From the NCBI RefSeq assembly GCF_007096355.1, contig NZ_VKDF01000004.1:62357-126356 (forward strand): DNA of 64,000 bases, in the 5' to 3' direction. Under the pieces are notes generated by a model. The model was not told the origin of the DNA, searched no databases, and saw only the letters and a list, made by a program, of their open reading frames with translations. The position numbers and the translations under genes were made by a program. The DNA comes from Paracoccus sp. M683. GTDB lineage: Bacteria; Pseudomonadota; Alphaproteobacteria; Rhodobacterales; Rhodobacteraceae. Shown one piece after another: positions 1 to 9,613 of this stretch (position 1 is the first letter of the stretch; each line of letters begins with the position of its first letter).

Positions 1-1193
1 TCGCGGCTTTCGACCTGGCGTGACAGCTGCGACAGGGCGATCACCGGGATGTTCAGTTCCTTGGCGATGGCCTTCAGGCCCTGCGTGATTTCGTTGATCT
101 CGTTCACGCGGCTGTCCTTGGCGGTCGCGGCGCGCAACAGCTGAAGATAGTCGACCATCAGCACGTCAAGGCCATGGGTCCGCTTCAGCTTGCGGGCGCG
201 GGCAGCCATCTGATTGATCGGCAGGGCTGGCGTATCGTCGATGTAAAGCGGGCAGTTCTGCAAGGCATGGGCGGCCTCGACGAAACGGCGGAACTCGGCC
301 TCGTCCATATCGCCGCGGCGGATGCGTTCAGATGGCACCTCGGCCGCCTCGGACAGGATCCGCGCGGCCAGCTGCTCGGCCGACATCTCCAGGCTGAAAA
401 AGCCCACGACACCGCCTTGGACCGCGCCCTGCGTGCCATCGGCGCGCTCGCCCAGCTTATAGGCCTTGGCCACGTTGAAGGCGATGTTCGTGGCCAGCGA
501 CGTCTTGCCCATCGAGGGGCGCCCGGCAAGGATGATCAGGTCAGAATTGTTCAGCCCGCCCATCTTGCGATCCAGATCGACCAGCCCGGTCGAAATCCCG
601 GACAGCTCGCCATCACGCTGATAGGCGGCATTCGCGGCCTGAACCGCGCCGGTAACCGCCTTGAGGAAGCTTTGAAATCCACGCTCGGCCGTGCCCTGTT
701 CGCCCAGCTTGTAAAGGATCTGCTCGGCCGCGGTGATCTGGGCCTCGGCATCGTCATCGACGGCCACGGTGGCGGCGCGGGCGGAAATATCCTGCCCCAG
801 GCCAATCAATTCGCGCCGCAGCGCAAATTCGCGGATCATCTGGGCATAGTCGCGCGCGGCAAAGGCGGAAATCGCAGCCCCGGCGATGCGCGCCAGATAG
901 GACGGGCCGCCCAGATCCTTCAGCCCGGCATCGTTTTCCATGAACGCCTTGATCGTCACCGGGCTGGCCAGCGCATTGCGGCGAATCCGTTCCGAGCAGA
1001 TCTCGAAGATGCGGGCATGGACGGGTTCATAGAAATGATCGGCCTTGATGATCTGGCTGATCCGGTCGAACACATCGTTATTGGTCAGCAGCGCGCCCAG
1101 CAATTGCTGCTCTGCCTCGATCGAGAAAGGAACCGTCTGCTCTTCGGCATCCTTGGCGGCCTGTTTGATGGTGATCGCCGTCGCCTCGGCCAT
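1..1193 (-). CDS. dnaB: Replicative DNA helicase DnaB (3' end cut off by window)
   Basis: Hexameric 5'-3' helicase that unwinds DNA ahead of the replication fork. The frame read from the ATG at 1193 is open to the window edge (about 397 codons), so the C-terminus is missing. The N-terminal domain (about residues 20-130, starting VPFSIEAEQQLLGALL) is followed by the RecA-like domain. That domain carries Walker A GRPSMGKTS (about residues 224-232), the FFSLEMSAEQL stretch and the Walker B-like LDVLMVDYLQLL. The end of the visible part, VIALSQLSRQVESR, is the conserved H4-region sequence. About 150 bp separate it from pyrE, which is on the same strand. Identity is certain from the domain order; only the C-terminal tail is unseen. 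Confidence 0.96.
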   Translation of the reverse strand, partial: MAEATAITIKQAAKDAEEQTVPFSIEAEQQLLGALLTNNDVFDRISQIIKADHFYEPVHARIFEICSERIRRNALASPVTIKAFMENDAGLKDLGGPSYLARIAGAAISAFAARDYAQMIREFALRRELIGLGQDISARAATVAVDDDAEAQITAAEQILYKLGEQGTAERGFQSFLKAVTGAVQAANAAYQRDGELSGISTGLVDLDRKMGGLNNSDLIILAGRPSMGKTSLATNIAFNVAKAYKLGERADGTQGAVQGGVVGFFSLEMSAEQLAARILSEAAEVPSERIRRGDMDEAEFRRFVEAAHALQNCPLYIDDTPALPINQMAARARKLKRTHGLDVLMVDYLQLLRAATAKDSRVNEINEITQGLKAIAKELNIPVIALSQLSRQVESR

Positions 1194-1341
1194 GATGCTG
1201 CCCTTGCTTTATGAATTGTCACGGAAACTAACCGATACCGCGCGGCGAGGGAACGCCGGGCGGGTAAAAATTCAGGGGATCAAACCGATGCGAAAGCTGT
1301 GGAAATCCTGTGGATCGACACCCGCAACGGTTTGAAACAAA

Positions 1342-2013
1342 TCAGCTATTCGCGGATTGCCAGTCGCGCGGGTTGGTCAGGAAGGTCTCGACCTCTTGCA
1401 GGGTCGCGGCGTCAAAGGCGCCCTGTGCCCTTGCCTCGGCCAGAACGTCCCACCAGGTGCAAAGGTGATGCAAGCTCACGCCGTGATCGGCCAGCCGCTG
1501 CGTCGTTTCCGGGAAGATACCGTAATAAAAGATTACCGCCGTATGCGCGCATTGCGCACCGGTTTCGCGGATCGCATCGACAAAGCTAAGCTTTGATCCG
1601 CCATCGGTGGTCAGATCCTCGACCAGCAGCACGCGCTGACCCTCGGTCATTACACCCTCTATCCGGGCATTGCGGCCATATCCCTTAGGCTTCTTGCGCA
1701 CATAGGTCATCGGCAGACCCAGGCGCTCGGCCACCATCGCGCCAAAGGGGATGCCGGCCGTCTCGCCGCCGGCGACATTGTCGAATGCGTCGAAACCGGC
1801 GTCGCGCATAACGGTGGCGGCCATGAAATCCATCAGCGTCTGGCGGACTCGCGGAAAGCTGATGATGCGGCGGCAGTCCACATAGGTCGGCCCCTTCAGG
1901 CCCGAGGCATAGGTGAACGGGTTCTCGGCATTGAAATCCACCGCCTTGATTTCCAGCAGCATCCGGGCGGTCAGGCGGGCGATTTCCTCGCGCGAGGGGT
2001 AGGGCAGGCTCAT
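1342..2013 (-). CDS. pyrE: Orotate phosphoribosyltransferase
   Basis: Converts orotate plus PRPP to orotidine 5'-phosphate, the fifth step of UMP synthesis (cytoplasm). 223 aa. The PRPP-binding motif is [16 protein letters not shown], and the N-terminal part ([14 protein letters not shown]) matches the longer alphaproteobacterial PyrE type. The ATG at 2013 is preferred over an in-frame upstream start because it gives a 4-base ATGA overlap with the pyrC stop and the natural N-terminus [11 protein letters not shown]. It is therefore translationally coupled to pyrC just upstream and forms a two-gene pyrimidine operon. Confidence 0.95.
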   Translation of the reverse strand: MSLPYPSREEIARLTARMLLEIKAVDFNAENPFTYASGLKGPTYVDCRRIISFPRVRQTLMDFMAATVMRDAGFDAFDNVAGGETAGIPFGAMVAERLGLPMTYVRKKPKGYGRNARIEGVMTEGQRVLLVEDLTTDGGSKLSFVDAIRETGAQCAHTAVIFYYGIFPETTQRLADHGVSLHHLCTWWDVLAEARAQGAFDAATLQEVETFLTNPRDWQSANS

Positions 2014-3053
2014 TTCTTCTCCAGGTGCCAATACAGCGCAAAGCCGGGGTCAAAGACGGTCACGGTCTCGTCGCCGGCGGTAATGCTGGTGGGATAGGTC
2101 GCAGGCGTGTCGCGACGTGTCAGCGTGATGCGATCGTCATTCGGTGGCAGGCCATAGAAGGCAGCGCCGTTCAGGCTGGCGAATGCCTCCAGCCGGTCAA
2201 GCGCGCCATCCTGTTCAAAGACCTGCGCAAGAATCGACATGGTGTTGGGCGCGGTAAAGCAGCCGGCGCAGCCGCAGGGTTGCAGCTTGGCGCTGTCGGC
2301 ATGGGGGGCGCTGTCGGTGCCCAGGAAGAAACGCGCGTCGCCGCTGGTCGCGGCGTTGCGCAGGGCAAGGCGATGCGATTCCCGCTTGGCCACGGGCAGG
2401 CAATAGTAATGCGGGCGGATGCCACCGGCCAGGATGGCGTTGCGATTGATCACAAGGTGATGCGTGGTGATCGTGGCGGCCAGATCGTCCCCGCCTGCCC
2501 GCGCGTAATCCACCCCGTCCGAGGTGGTGATATGTTCCATCACCACCCGCAGGCCGGGTGTGGCGCGGCGCACAGGGTCAAGCACCCGGTCGATGAACAC
2601 AGCCTCGCGGTCGAAGATGTCGACGGCCGGATCGGTGACCTCGCCATGGACGCAAAGCGGGATGCCGGCCTCGGCCATGGCTTCAAGCACCGGACGGACA
2701 CGGTCGAAATCGGTCACGCCACTGGCAGAGTTGGTGGTGGCGCCGGCCGGATACAGTTTGACCGCGCGGATGATCCCGTCACGATGGGCGGCCAGGACAT
2801 CGGCCGGATCGGTCGAATCGGTCAGATACAGCGTCATCTGCGGCTGCAAAGCCGCGCCTGCGGGCAGGGCAGCCAGAATGCGGGCACGATAATCGGCGGC
2901 CTGGGCGCCGGTCACCACCGGCGGTACCAGATTGGGCATGATGATGGCGCGGCCGAAATCGGCGGAATGCGGCGCGACGGCGGCCAACATGGCGCCATCG
3001 CGCAGATGCAGATGCCAGTCGTCGGGGCGGCGGATGATCAGAGTATCGGTCAT
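2010..3053 (-). CDS. pyrC: Dihydroorotase, class II (catalytic)
   Basis: Zinc enzyme that cyclises N-carbamoyl-aspartate to dihydroorotate. 347 aa, the usual length of the E. coli-type PyrC. The metal-binding HxH is intact near the N-terminus ([10 protein letters not shown]), as are the downstream [18 protein letters not shown] and LGTDSAPH elements. The ATG at 3053 gives [15 protein letters not shown]; the frame stays open upstream, but that extension is basic and unlike the family. It overlaps pyrE by ATGA. The window holds a second dihydroorotase homologue at 44316-45578 whose metal ligands are lost, so this copy should supply the activity. Confidence 0.95.
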   Translation of the reverse strand: MTDTLIIRRPDDWHLHLRDGAMLAAVAPHSADFGRAIIMPNLVPPVVTGAQAADYRARILAALPAGAALQPQMTLYLTDSTDPADVLAAHRDGIIRAVKLYPAGATTNSASGVTDFDRVRPVLEAMAEAGIPLCVHGEVTDPAVDIFDREAVFIDRVLDPVRRATPGLRVVMEHITTSDGVDYARAGGDDLAATITTHHLVINRNAILAGGIRPHYYCLPVAKRESHRLALRNAATSGDARFFLGTDSAPHADSAKLQPCGCAGCFTAPNTMSILAQVFEQDGALDRLEAFASLNGAAFYGLPPNDDRITLTRRDTPATYPTSITAGDETVTVFDPGFALYWHLEKK

Positions 3054-3183
3054 GACCTTGCCTCTACAGCCTTGTGCCCCCAAATGCCAAGCGCGATCAG
3101 GAACTGTCGGAAAGTCTGACTTGTTTATGAATTGTAGAATGTGCAGCATATAAAAAAAGACGGGGGCAGAATGTTTGGTAACG

Positions 3184-3510
3184 ATGGAAAAGATGAATAA
3201 GCAGATACCTGATCCGATGGCGCAACTGGCACTTTGGGCCCAGATGGCGCGGATCGGTTTTGAATCGCAGCTGGTGATCGGGATGCGGTTGGCGGGGATG
3301 ATGGGGATCGTCTCGCAGTCGCCGGACGAGACGCTGCGCATGTTCACCGAGAAATACGACGCCGCGCAAGAGGCCTTTCAGGCCAGCATCCGTTCGGTCA
3401 CCCGCGGTGACAGCGTGGATAAGGTGATGTCGGCGGCGCTGCGGCCCTATGCCCGGCGGACCAAGGCCAATTCGCGCCGCCTGGCGCGACACAGCGGCGC
3501 GCGTCGTTGA
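3184..3510 (+). CDS. Small helical phasin-like protein of unknown function
   Basis: 108 aa, alone between the divergent pyrC and convergent gap. It has no signal peptide and no clear membrane span. It is methionine-rich and helical ([30 protein letters not shown]), then a charged part ([18 protein letters not shown]) that recalls phasin helices, and ends in a very basic tail ([18 protein letters not shown]). The ATG at 3184 was chosen; TTG 3175 and ATG 3193 are in-frame alternatives. Related short proteins in Rhodobacterales are often given the uninformative label 'antifreeze protein'. A role at polyhydroxyalkanoate granules or on nucleic acid is only a guess. The coding potential itself looks sound, and a strong hairpin follows. 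Confidence 0.7.
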   Translation: MEKMNKQIPDPMAQLALWAQMARIGFESQLVIGMRLAGMMGIVSQSPDETLRMFTEKYDAAQEAFQASIRSVTRGDSVDKVMSAALRPYARRTKANSRRLARHSGARR

Positions 3511-3525
3511 TGCAAGGCTGATGCA

Positions 3526-3556
3526 AAAGGGCCGCGAGATCGACTCGCGGCCCTTT
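3526..3556. terminator. Bidirectional hairpin terminator
   Basis: Perfect 13-bp stem (3526-3538 with 3544-3556) around a 5-nt loop, with A-rich and T-rich ends. It lies between the convergent ORF at 3184-3510 and gap, so it can serve both strands. Confidence 0.75.
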
Positions 3557-3597
3557 GCCATTCGCAGCCCCCGTTTCCGGGGGCGCAGTCAGGTCTG

Positions 3598-4599
<1,002 letters not shown>

Positions 4600-4721
4600 G
4601 ATGGATACTCCGCCCAGATAAGTTTGGCTTCCCTTAACGCCGATCGCGTGGCGATGCAAACGCCCTCGTCGTGGCGAAAGCGGTCATGGGCCTGGCCGCG
4701 CCGACGCCCGAGATCGGGGCA

Positions 4722-4790
4722 GGGCGACGGCGGCAGGGAAAAGGGGGCTGGGCGACGGGGCAGGGAAAAGGGGGCAGGGCGACGGGGGCT
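4722..4790. repeat. G-tract direct repeats, about 2.5 copies of a 27-28 bp unit
   Basis: Unit begins GGGCGACGG and contains CAGGGAAAAGGGGGC. Copies are at about 4722-4749 and 4750-4776, with a partial copy at 4777-4790. Four or more runs of three or more G on the plus strand could fold as a G-quadruplex; the gap leader transcript carries the C-rich complement. Confidence 0.7.
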
Positions 4791-4859
4791 GGCGGTATGG
4801 CCCCGACCACGCGGGGCTGGCCGGGCGGGCGGCGTCATGCGGGCAGCAGTCTTCGCCAC

Positions 4860-4901
4860 GGCCCAAATGCGGTGGCCCAAATGCGGTGGCCCAGATGCGG
4901 T
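4860..4901. repeat. Three tandem 14-bp repeats
   Basis: GGCCCAAATGCGGT at 4860-4873 and 4874-4887, and a copy with one change (GGCCCAGATGCGGT) at 4888-4901. A simple tandem expansion in a non-coding stretch. Confidence 0.8.
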
Positions 4902-4964
4902 GACATCGGGCGGAGCGCAGCCAGATGCCGGCCGCTCGACAGGCGGGCAAAGGCAAGGATTGGT

Positions 4965-5108
4965 CTAACGCCAGAAGCTGACCCATTCGATCAATGTCGC
5001 GAACTGCCTGGCAAGGAACAGCGGCAGACCCCAGTGGAACAGGAAGTGATCGGCCAGAAACAGGCCGAGGATCAGCAGTGCGAGAACAAGGGCGATCCGG
5101 TTCGTCAT
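4965..5108 (-). CDS. 47-aa single-span membrane protein
   Basis: Short frame from ATG 5108 to TAG 4965. It starts MTNRIALVLALLILGLFLADHF, a basic N-terminus followed by one hydrophobic helix (about residues 4-19), and ends in an aromatic tail with WVSFWR. No catalytic motif, so the function is unknown. It lies between fliG and gap on the same strand, 63 bp downstream of the fliG stop. The clean membrane topology and natural codon use argue that it is a real small protein rather than a chance frame. Confidence 0.6.
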   Translation of the reverse strand: MTNRIALVLALLILGLFLADHFLFHWGLPLFLARQFATLIEWVSFWR

Positions 5109-5171
5109 CCTGCACTTGCTAGGTCAGAAGCGGAGGGTATCGCAAGCCCGTCCCGATCAGGGCGGTTGTGA

Positions 5172-6194
5172 TCAGGCAGCTTCTTCCCCGCCATTCGAGG
5201 GCAGGATCAGGTCCAGATCGCCTGAATCGGCCAATGCGCGGATGGCCGCGACCACCTCGGTCATGGCGATCTCGGCGTCGCGGGGCCGGATGGTGCCAGC
5301 TGTCTCGATCTCGCCGCGCAGGTTTTCGGCAAGGCGCTGCGGCAGGTTGGACAGGATGAATTCGGTGGTCTGCGCGTCCTCGTCCTTGGCCCCGGCAAGT
5401 GCGCGGATCAGCGTGTTGTTGTCGATGTCGCGGACGATCCGTGGGATGTCGCGAACCTCGACCCGGCTGGGGATATGGCGGAAGGTAAACAGCGTCTTGC
5501 GGACGCCACCGGCGAATTGGGCGTCATCCTGATCCAACCCTTCCAGGATGGCATCACGCAGATCCGCCGTGGCGAAGTTCAGGATTGCGCCGACACGTTC
5601 GACCGCGGGCGAGTCGATGGCCGGGCGCGGCAGCGCGTCGGCGGCTTGCAGCAGGATCAGCCCGACACGGTGCAGTGCCGCGCGGGTCACATCGCCCGTC
5701 ATCGACATGGCCAGCGCCACCGCCCGCGCACGTTCGCGCGGCAGTTTGCCGAATACCTCTGATGCCTTGCTCACCGGCAGTTTGGAAAACATCAGCGCCG
5801 CGATTTCGACCGCTTCATTGCAGGCCAGCATGACCAGCTTGTCCGCAGGCAACGCCCCGATCCGGTCCCAGGGGTCACCCTGGCCGCTAAGCGCCGCGAC
5901 CCGGCGCAGCCGGTCGGTCGCGTCGACCGACAACTGCTGGCCCAGAATATCCAGCGTGGAATCAAGATCGCCGGGAAAGGTTACACCGATGCGTTCCAGC
6001 GAATCGCAGAACTCGCCGATCACGGCGTCCCGCGTGGTTCGGTCGATCAGCTGCATCGCCGCCATTTCCTGCGCCAGCAAGGTCTGCGCCTCGTCATTCA
6101 GCGCCGAAAGCGGCAATTCATCCTGACCGTCCAGCAGCAACTTGACGATGACGGCGGCCTTCTGGCGCGGAGACAGGACGGTGATATGGGCCAT
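5172..6194 (-). CDS. fliG: FliG-like flagellar motor switch protein (orphan)
   Basis: 340 aa, normal FliG length. In flagellated bacteria FliG sits on the MS ring and its C-terminal domain takes torque from the stator. The middle domain includes KLPVSKASEVFGKLPRERARAVA. The C-terminal motor domain (about residues 230-335) is well kept: the F-x-F element, RDIPRIVRDIDNNTLIRAL, EFILSNLPQRLAENLRGE and IRPRDAEIAMTEVV. No other flagellar structural gene adjoins it; the neighbours are a small membrane protein, gap and purB. An orphan FliM/FliN-like gene lies at 38315-39601. Whether a flagellum exists cannot be judged from this window. Confidence 0.85.
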   Translation of the reverse strand: MAHITVLSPRQKAAVIVKLLLDGQDELPLSALNDEAQTLLAQEMAAMQLIDRTTRDAVIGEFCDSLERIGVTFPGDLDSTLDILGQQLSVDATDRLRRVAALSGQGDPWDRIGALPADKLVMLACNEAVEIAALMFSKLPVSKASEVFGKLPRERARAVALAMSMTGDVTRAALHRVGLILLQAADALPRPAIDSPAVERVGAILNFATADLRDAILEGLDQDDAQFAGGVRKTLFTFRHIPSRVEVRDIPRIVRDIDNNTLIRALAGAKDEDAQTTEFILSNLPQRLAENLRGEIETAGTIRPRDAEIAMTEVVAAIRALADSGDLDLILPSNGGEEAA

Positions 6195-6267
6195 GGGTGT
6201 TCCCCCGATTCACTAGATCAGGGGAACAATCGCAGAACTTTACTAATGCGCGGTTAGCCGGCGCCGC

Positions 6268-7584
6268 TTATTTCGCGCCAGTTGAATCAAATACCCGCGA
6301 AAAGATCGTGTCGACATGTTTGGTGTGATAGCCAAGGTCGAATTTCTCTTCGATCTCGGCGGGCGACAGGGCGGCCGTCACTTCGGGGTCGGCAAGCAGC
6401 TCTTCCTTGAAATCCTTGCCTTCTTCCCAGACCTTCATGGCGTTCCGCTGTACCAGCCGATAGGCATCTTCGCGCGTGACGCCGGCCTGGGTCAGGGCCA
6501 GCAGCACCCGCTGGCTCATCACCAGACCCTTAAACTTGTTCATATTCCGCAGCATGTTTTCGGGATAGACGACCAGCTTGTCGATCACCCCGGCCAGCCG
6601 GTTCAGCGCGAAATCCAGCGTGATGGTGGCGTCTGGCGCAATGCCACGTTCGACCGAAGAATGCGAAATATCGCGTTCGTGCCACAGCGCCACATTTTCC
6701 ATCGCGGGGATCACGGTCATGCGCACCAGTCGGGCGAGGCCGGTCAGGTTTTCGGTCAGGACCGGGTTGCGCTTGTGCGGCATGGCCGAGCTGCCCTTCT
6801 GGCCTGGGCTGAAAAACTCTTCTGCCTCAAGTACTTCGGTGCGCTGCATGTGGCGGATCTCGATGGCGATATTCTCGACGCTGCTGGCGATGACGCCGAG
6901 CGTGGCGAAGAACATCGCGTGCCGGTCGCGGGGAATCACCTGCGTCGAAATCGGCTCGGGGCGCAGGCCCAGCATCTTGCAGACATGTTCCTCGACCGCC
7001 GGGTCGATATTGGCGAAGGTGCCGACGGCGCCGGAAATGGCACCGGTTGCGACCTCATGCCGGGCGGCCAGCAGGCGGGCGCGGTTGCGGTCCATTTCAG
7101 CATAGAAACGGGCGAAGGTCAGGCCAAGCGTCGTCGGCTCGGCATGGATGCCGTGGCTGCGACCGATGCGAATGGTGTCCTTGTGTTCATAGGCGCGGCG
7201 CTTCAGCGCGGCCAACACCTTGTCCAGATCGGCCAGCAGGATATCGGCGGCGCGGACAAGCTGGACGTTCAGCGTGGTATCCAGAACGTCGCTGCTGGTC
7301 ATGCCCTGATGAACAAAGCGCGCTTCTTCATTTCCGATGATCTCGGCCAGATGGGTCAGAAAGGCGATCACATCATGCTTGGTGACGGCCTCGATCTCGT
7401 CGATGCGCGCCACGTCGAATTCAACATCCTTGGCCTTCCAGACCGCGGCGGCGCTTTCGCGCGGGATCACGCCCAGTTCGGCCTGTGCATCGCAGGCATG
7501 GGCCTCGATTTCGTACCAGATGCGGAACTTGGTCTCGGGCGACCAGATGGCGGTCATTTCCGGGCGGGCATAGCGGGGGATCAT
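6268..7584 (-). CDS. purB: Adenylosuccinate lyase
   Basis: Catalyses two fumarate-releasing steps of purine synthesis (SAICAR to AICAR, adenylosuccinate to AMP). 438 aa. Signature of the fumarase/aspartase superfamily is GSSAMPHKRNP; HQGMTSSDVLDT and GRSHGIHAEPTT carry the conserved histidines and serines of the active site. The ATG at 7584 gives MIPRYARPEMTAIW, the usual PurB start; the frame extends upstream without homology. It stands 73 bp upstream of fliG on the same strand. Confidence 0.96.
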   Translation of the reverse strand: MIPRYARPEMTAIWSPETKFRIWYEIEAHACDAQAELGVIPRESAAAVWKAKDVEFDVARIDEIEAVTKHDVIAFLTHLAEIIGNEEARFVHQGMTSSDVLDTTLNVQLVRAADILLADLDKVLAALKRRAYEHKDTIRIGRSHGIHAEPTTLGLTFARFYAEMDRNRARLLAARHEVATGAISGAVGTFANIDPAVEEHVCKMLGLRPEPISTQVIPRDRHAMFFATLGVIASSVENIAIEIRHMQRTEVLEAEEFFSPGQKGSSAMPHKRNPVLTENLTGLARLVRMTVIPAMENVALWHERDISHSSVERGIAPDATITLDFALNRLAGVIDKLVVYPENMLRNMNKFKGLVMSQRVLLALTQAGVTREDAYRLVQRNAMKVWEEGKDFKEELLADPEVTAALSPAEIEEKFDLGYHTKHVDTIFSRVFDSTGAK

Positions 7585-7711
7585 CGGCGGTCTCCTGTCT
7601 GGCTTGGCGGGGGCATAGCGGGCCGAGGGGCCGGGGGCAAGATTTCGCGGTTCGCGGAACATTAGTGCCGGCTTGTGGGTTGACCCGAGAACTGACCGTC
7701 CGAGGCCCACC

Positions 7712-8368
7712 ATGCAGCCCGATACCGATCCTGACCAGCGCCCGATGCCGTCGTCGCGGATTCCGCCATCCGATACCGGCCCCTACCAGACATCGCGGCC
7801 GCGCCAGCCGTCGCTGACCAGAAAAATTCTGGTTCTGGGCGGGATGGGGGTGATGGCGGCTGCGGCGACGGCGGCGACCGTTCTTGCCCTGCGCCGGCCG
7901 TCCTCTGGTCCCGACTCGACGGATGAACAGCAGGGCAGCGCGCCGGCCGGGGGATTGCGCAGACGCGGGCTGGCCCCGCGATTCGCCGAGCTGGACGAGG
8001 ATGAACGCGAAGAAATCCGCCAACGCGCCCGTGAACGCGCGCGGCAGGATCAAAAGCGTGCCGCCCGCCTGCGCGCCGCCGCCGCACAGGACCGCGCCGC
8101 GCCGCACCGTGGCGGGCTGGCGCGCGATATGACCCGGACCGCCAGCGATCTGTCGGGCAGCCTGAACGGGCTGGTTTCCTCGGTGGCCGGGGCGATGGTC
8201 GGGTTTCGGCAGGTGGCCGCGCAGGCCAGCGGCATCATGAAAGAGTTCTCGGACGCGGCGGATGCGGTGAGATCCTTGATGGATCGGCCCGAGGATCGCC
8301 GCGATGACCCACCGCGCGCCGGGGAAAAACCCCGGACAGGGCGTGACGACCGCATGCATCGCCTGTAA
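7712..8368 (+). CDS. Membrane-anchored protein with charged helical domain, unknown function
   Basis: 218 aa. A proline-rich cytoplasmic N-terminus (about 1-35) precedes one transmembrane segment (KILVLGGMGVMAAAATAATVL, about 38-58). A highly charged Arg/Glu stretch follows (ELDEDEREEIRQRARERARQ), likely a coiled coil, then a less charged helical part (ASDLSGSLNGLVSSVAGAMVG). No recognised domain. It lies 35 bp upstream of the YihY/BrkB gene and may be co-transcribed with it. The ATG at 7712 follows the divergent purB start by about 130 bp. Confidence 0.65.
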   Translation: MQPDTDPDQRPMPSSRIPPSDTGPYQTSRPRQPSLTRKILVLGGMGVMAAAATAATVLALRRPSSGPDSTDEQQGSAPAGGLRRRGLAPRFAELDEDEREEIRQRARERARQDQKRAARLRAAAAQDRAAPHRGGLARDMTRTASDLSGSLNGLVSSVAGAMVGFRQVAAQASGIMKEFSDAADAVRSLMDRPEDRRDDPPRAGEKPRTGRDDRMHRL

Positions 8369-8403
8369 CCATCGCCTTCAGCGCAGCCCAATCGCCGGAT
8401 TTC

Positions 8404-9507
8404 ATGTCAGACAAGCCTTCCCGCCCGCCTTCGGTCCTGGACGCCCTGTTCGATGATCTGGATGATCAGACCCGGCAGCGATTCGGCATCGGGCAGGACC
8501 GCGAAAGGGCAGAGGGGCTGTGGCGGCGACGTCGGCGTCGGCTGGATTTTACCGAGATATTGCCGCCGCCCGATCAGGTCGGCCCGCCGGGGGCGGCAAA
8601 ATCGCCCTGGCAGCTGAGCATGTCCGACTGGGTCGCCATTGCCAAACGGACGATGACCCAGATCGGCGAGGACCGGGTAACGGCGGTCGCGGCGGGCGTG
8701 ACCTTTTTCAGCCTTCTGGCCCTGTTTCCGGCGATCACCGCCTTTGTTTCCATCTATGGCCTGTTCGCCGATCCGCAGAAGATCGTCGACAATTTTGAGA
8801 TGCTGAACCGCTTTATCCCGGCCGAGGCGCTGCGGATCGTGCTGGACCAGACCGAAAGGATCACGGCGGCCCCGCAGGCGGCGCTGTCATTCGCCTCGGT
8901 TATGGGGCTGCTGATCGCCTTTTACTCGGCCAATGGCGGAACCAAGGCGATGATCTCGGCGATGAACGTGGCCTGGTTCCAGAAGGAGAAGCGGGGGATT
9001 TTGCGGCTGAACCTGCTGGCGATGGGCTTTACCATGGGGGCTGCGGCGCTGGTCGTGGTGATGTTCAGCCTGATCGCCGTCCTGCCGGCGGTGGTGGGTT
9101 TTCTGCCCGTAGACCGCTATACCGAGGCGCTGGTGTCCTGGCTGCGCTGGCCGATCATCTTTGTGGCGGCCATGCTGGCGCTGGCGGTGTTCTATCGCTT
9201 TGGTCCCAGCAGGCGCAGCGCGCGCTGGCACTGGATCACGCCGGGCGCGCTGTTTGCGGCAGTGGGCCTGGGTGCTGCCTCGATGCTGTTTTCCTGGTAT
9301 GCGGGCAATTTCGCGAATTATAACCAGACCTATGGCTCGCTTGGTGCGGTGGTCGGCCTGATGATGTGGCTGTGGATCGCATCCATGGTCGTCATCGTCG
9401 GCGCCGAAATCAATTCCGAGGTCGAGCGCCAGATCAAGATGGACAACCAGATTCCCGTTCCCGGTGATCCGCAGGCTGATGAGGGTGGACCGAAAAAGCT
9501 GGCGTGA
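8404..9507 (+). CDS. YihY/BrkB-family inner membrane protein
   Basis: 367 aa integral membrane protein. A roughly 75-residue charged cytoplasmic N-terminus is followed by about six hydrophobic segments typical of the YihY (BrkB, once miscalled RNase BN) family. Recognisable elements are AAGVTFFSLLALFPAITAF in the first span, FYSANGGTKAMISAMN, and the C-terminal YGSLGAVVGLMMWLWIAS with VGAEINSEVE. The family's biochemical role is not settled; some members have been tied to serum resistance or envelope stress. It follows the ORF at 7712 by 35 bp. Confidence 0.88.
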   Translation: MSDKPSRPPSVLDALFDDLDDQTRQRFGIGQDRERAEGLWRRRRRRLDFTEILPPPDQVGPPGAAKSPWQLSMSDWVAIAKRTMTQIGEDRVTAVAAGVTFFSLLALFPAITAFVSIYGLFADPQKIVDNFEMLNRFIPAEALRIVLDQTERITAAPQAALSFASVMGLLIAFYSANGGTKAMISAMNVAWFQKEKRGILRLNLLAMGFTMGAAALVVVMFSLIAVLPAVVGFLPVDRYTEALVSWLRWPIIFVAAMLALAVFYRFGPSRRSARWHWITPGALFAAVGLGAASMLFSWYAGNFANYNQTYGSLGAVVGLMMWLWIASMVVIVGAEINSEVERQIKMDNQIPVPGDPQADEGGPKKLA

Positions 9508-9613
9508 AGCGCTGCCGTTTGGGTTTTGTTTCGGACCAGAAAAGTATCACCCGAACAAGACCTGTGCGATTTTAACCCGTTTGCTGTCACGATTAACTGA
9601 AAGGATGCCTTTA

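Larger units (their letters stand above)
4600..4964. other. Gene-free stretch upstream of gap, repeat-rich
   Basis: About 365 bp with no convincing coding frame. It holds purine-rich G-tract repeats and a triple 14-bp repeat (listed separately). The gap promoter should lie here, but no clear -35/-10 pair could be picked out by eye. Confidence 0.6.

Noticed and set aside
174..1214. Long open frame on the plus strand opposite dnaB
   Set aside because: Antisense shadow of dnaB caused by high third-position GC; no domain, low-complexity composition, and the minus strand has a full DnaB sequence.
4860..4901. Possible CRISPR-like array
   Set aside because: The 14-bp units are directly adjacent with no spacers, and there are no cas genes.
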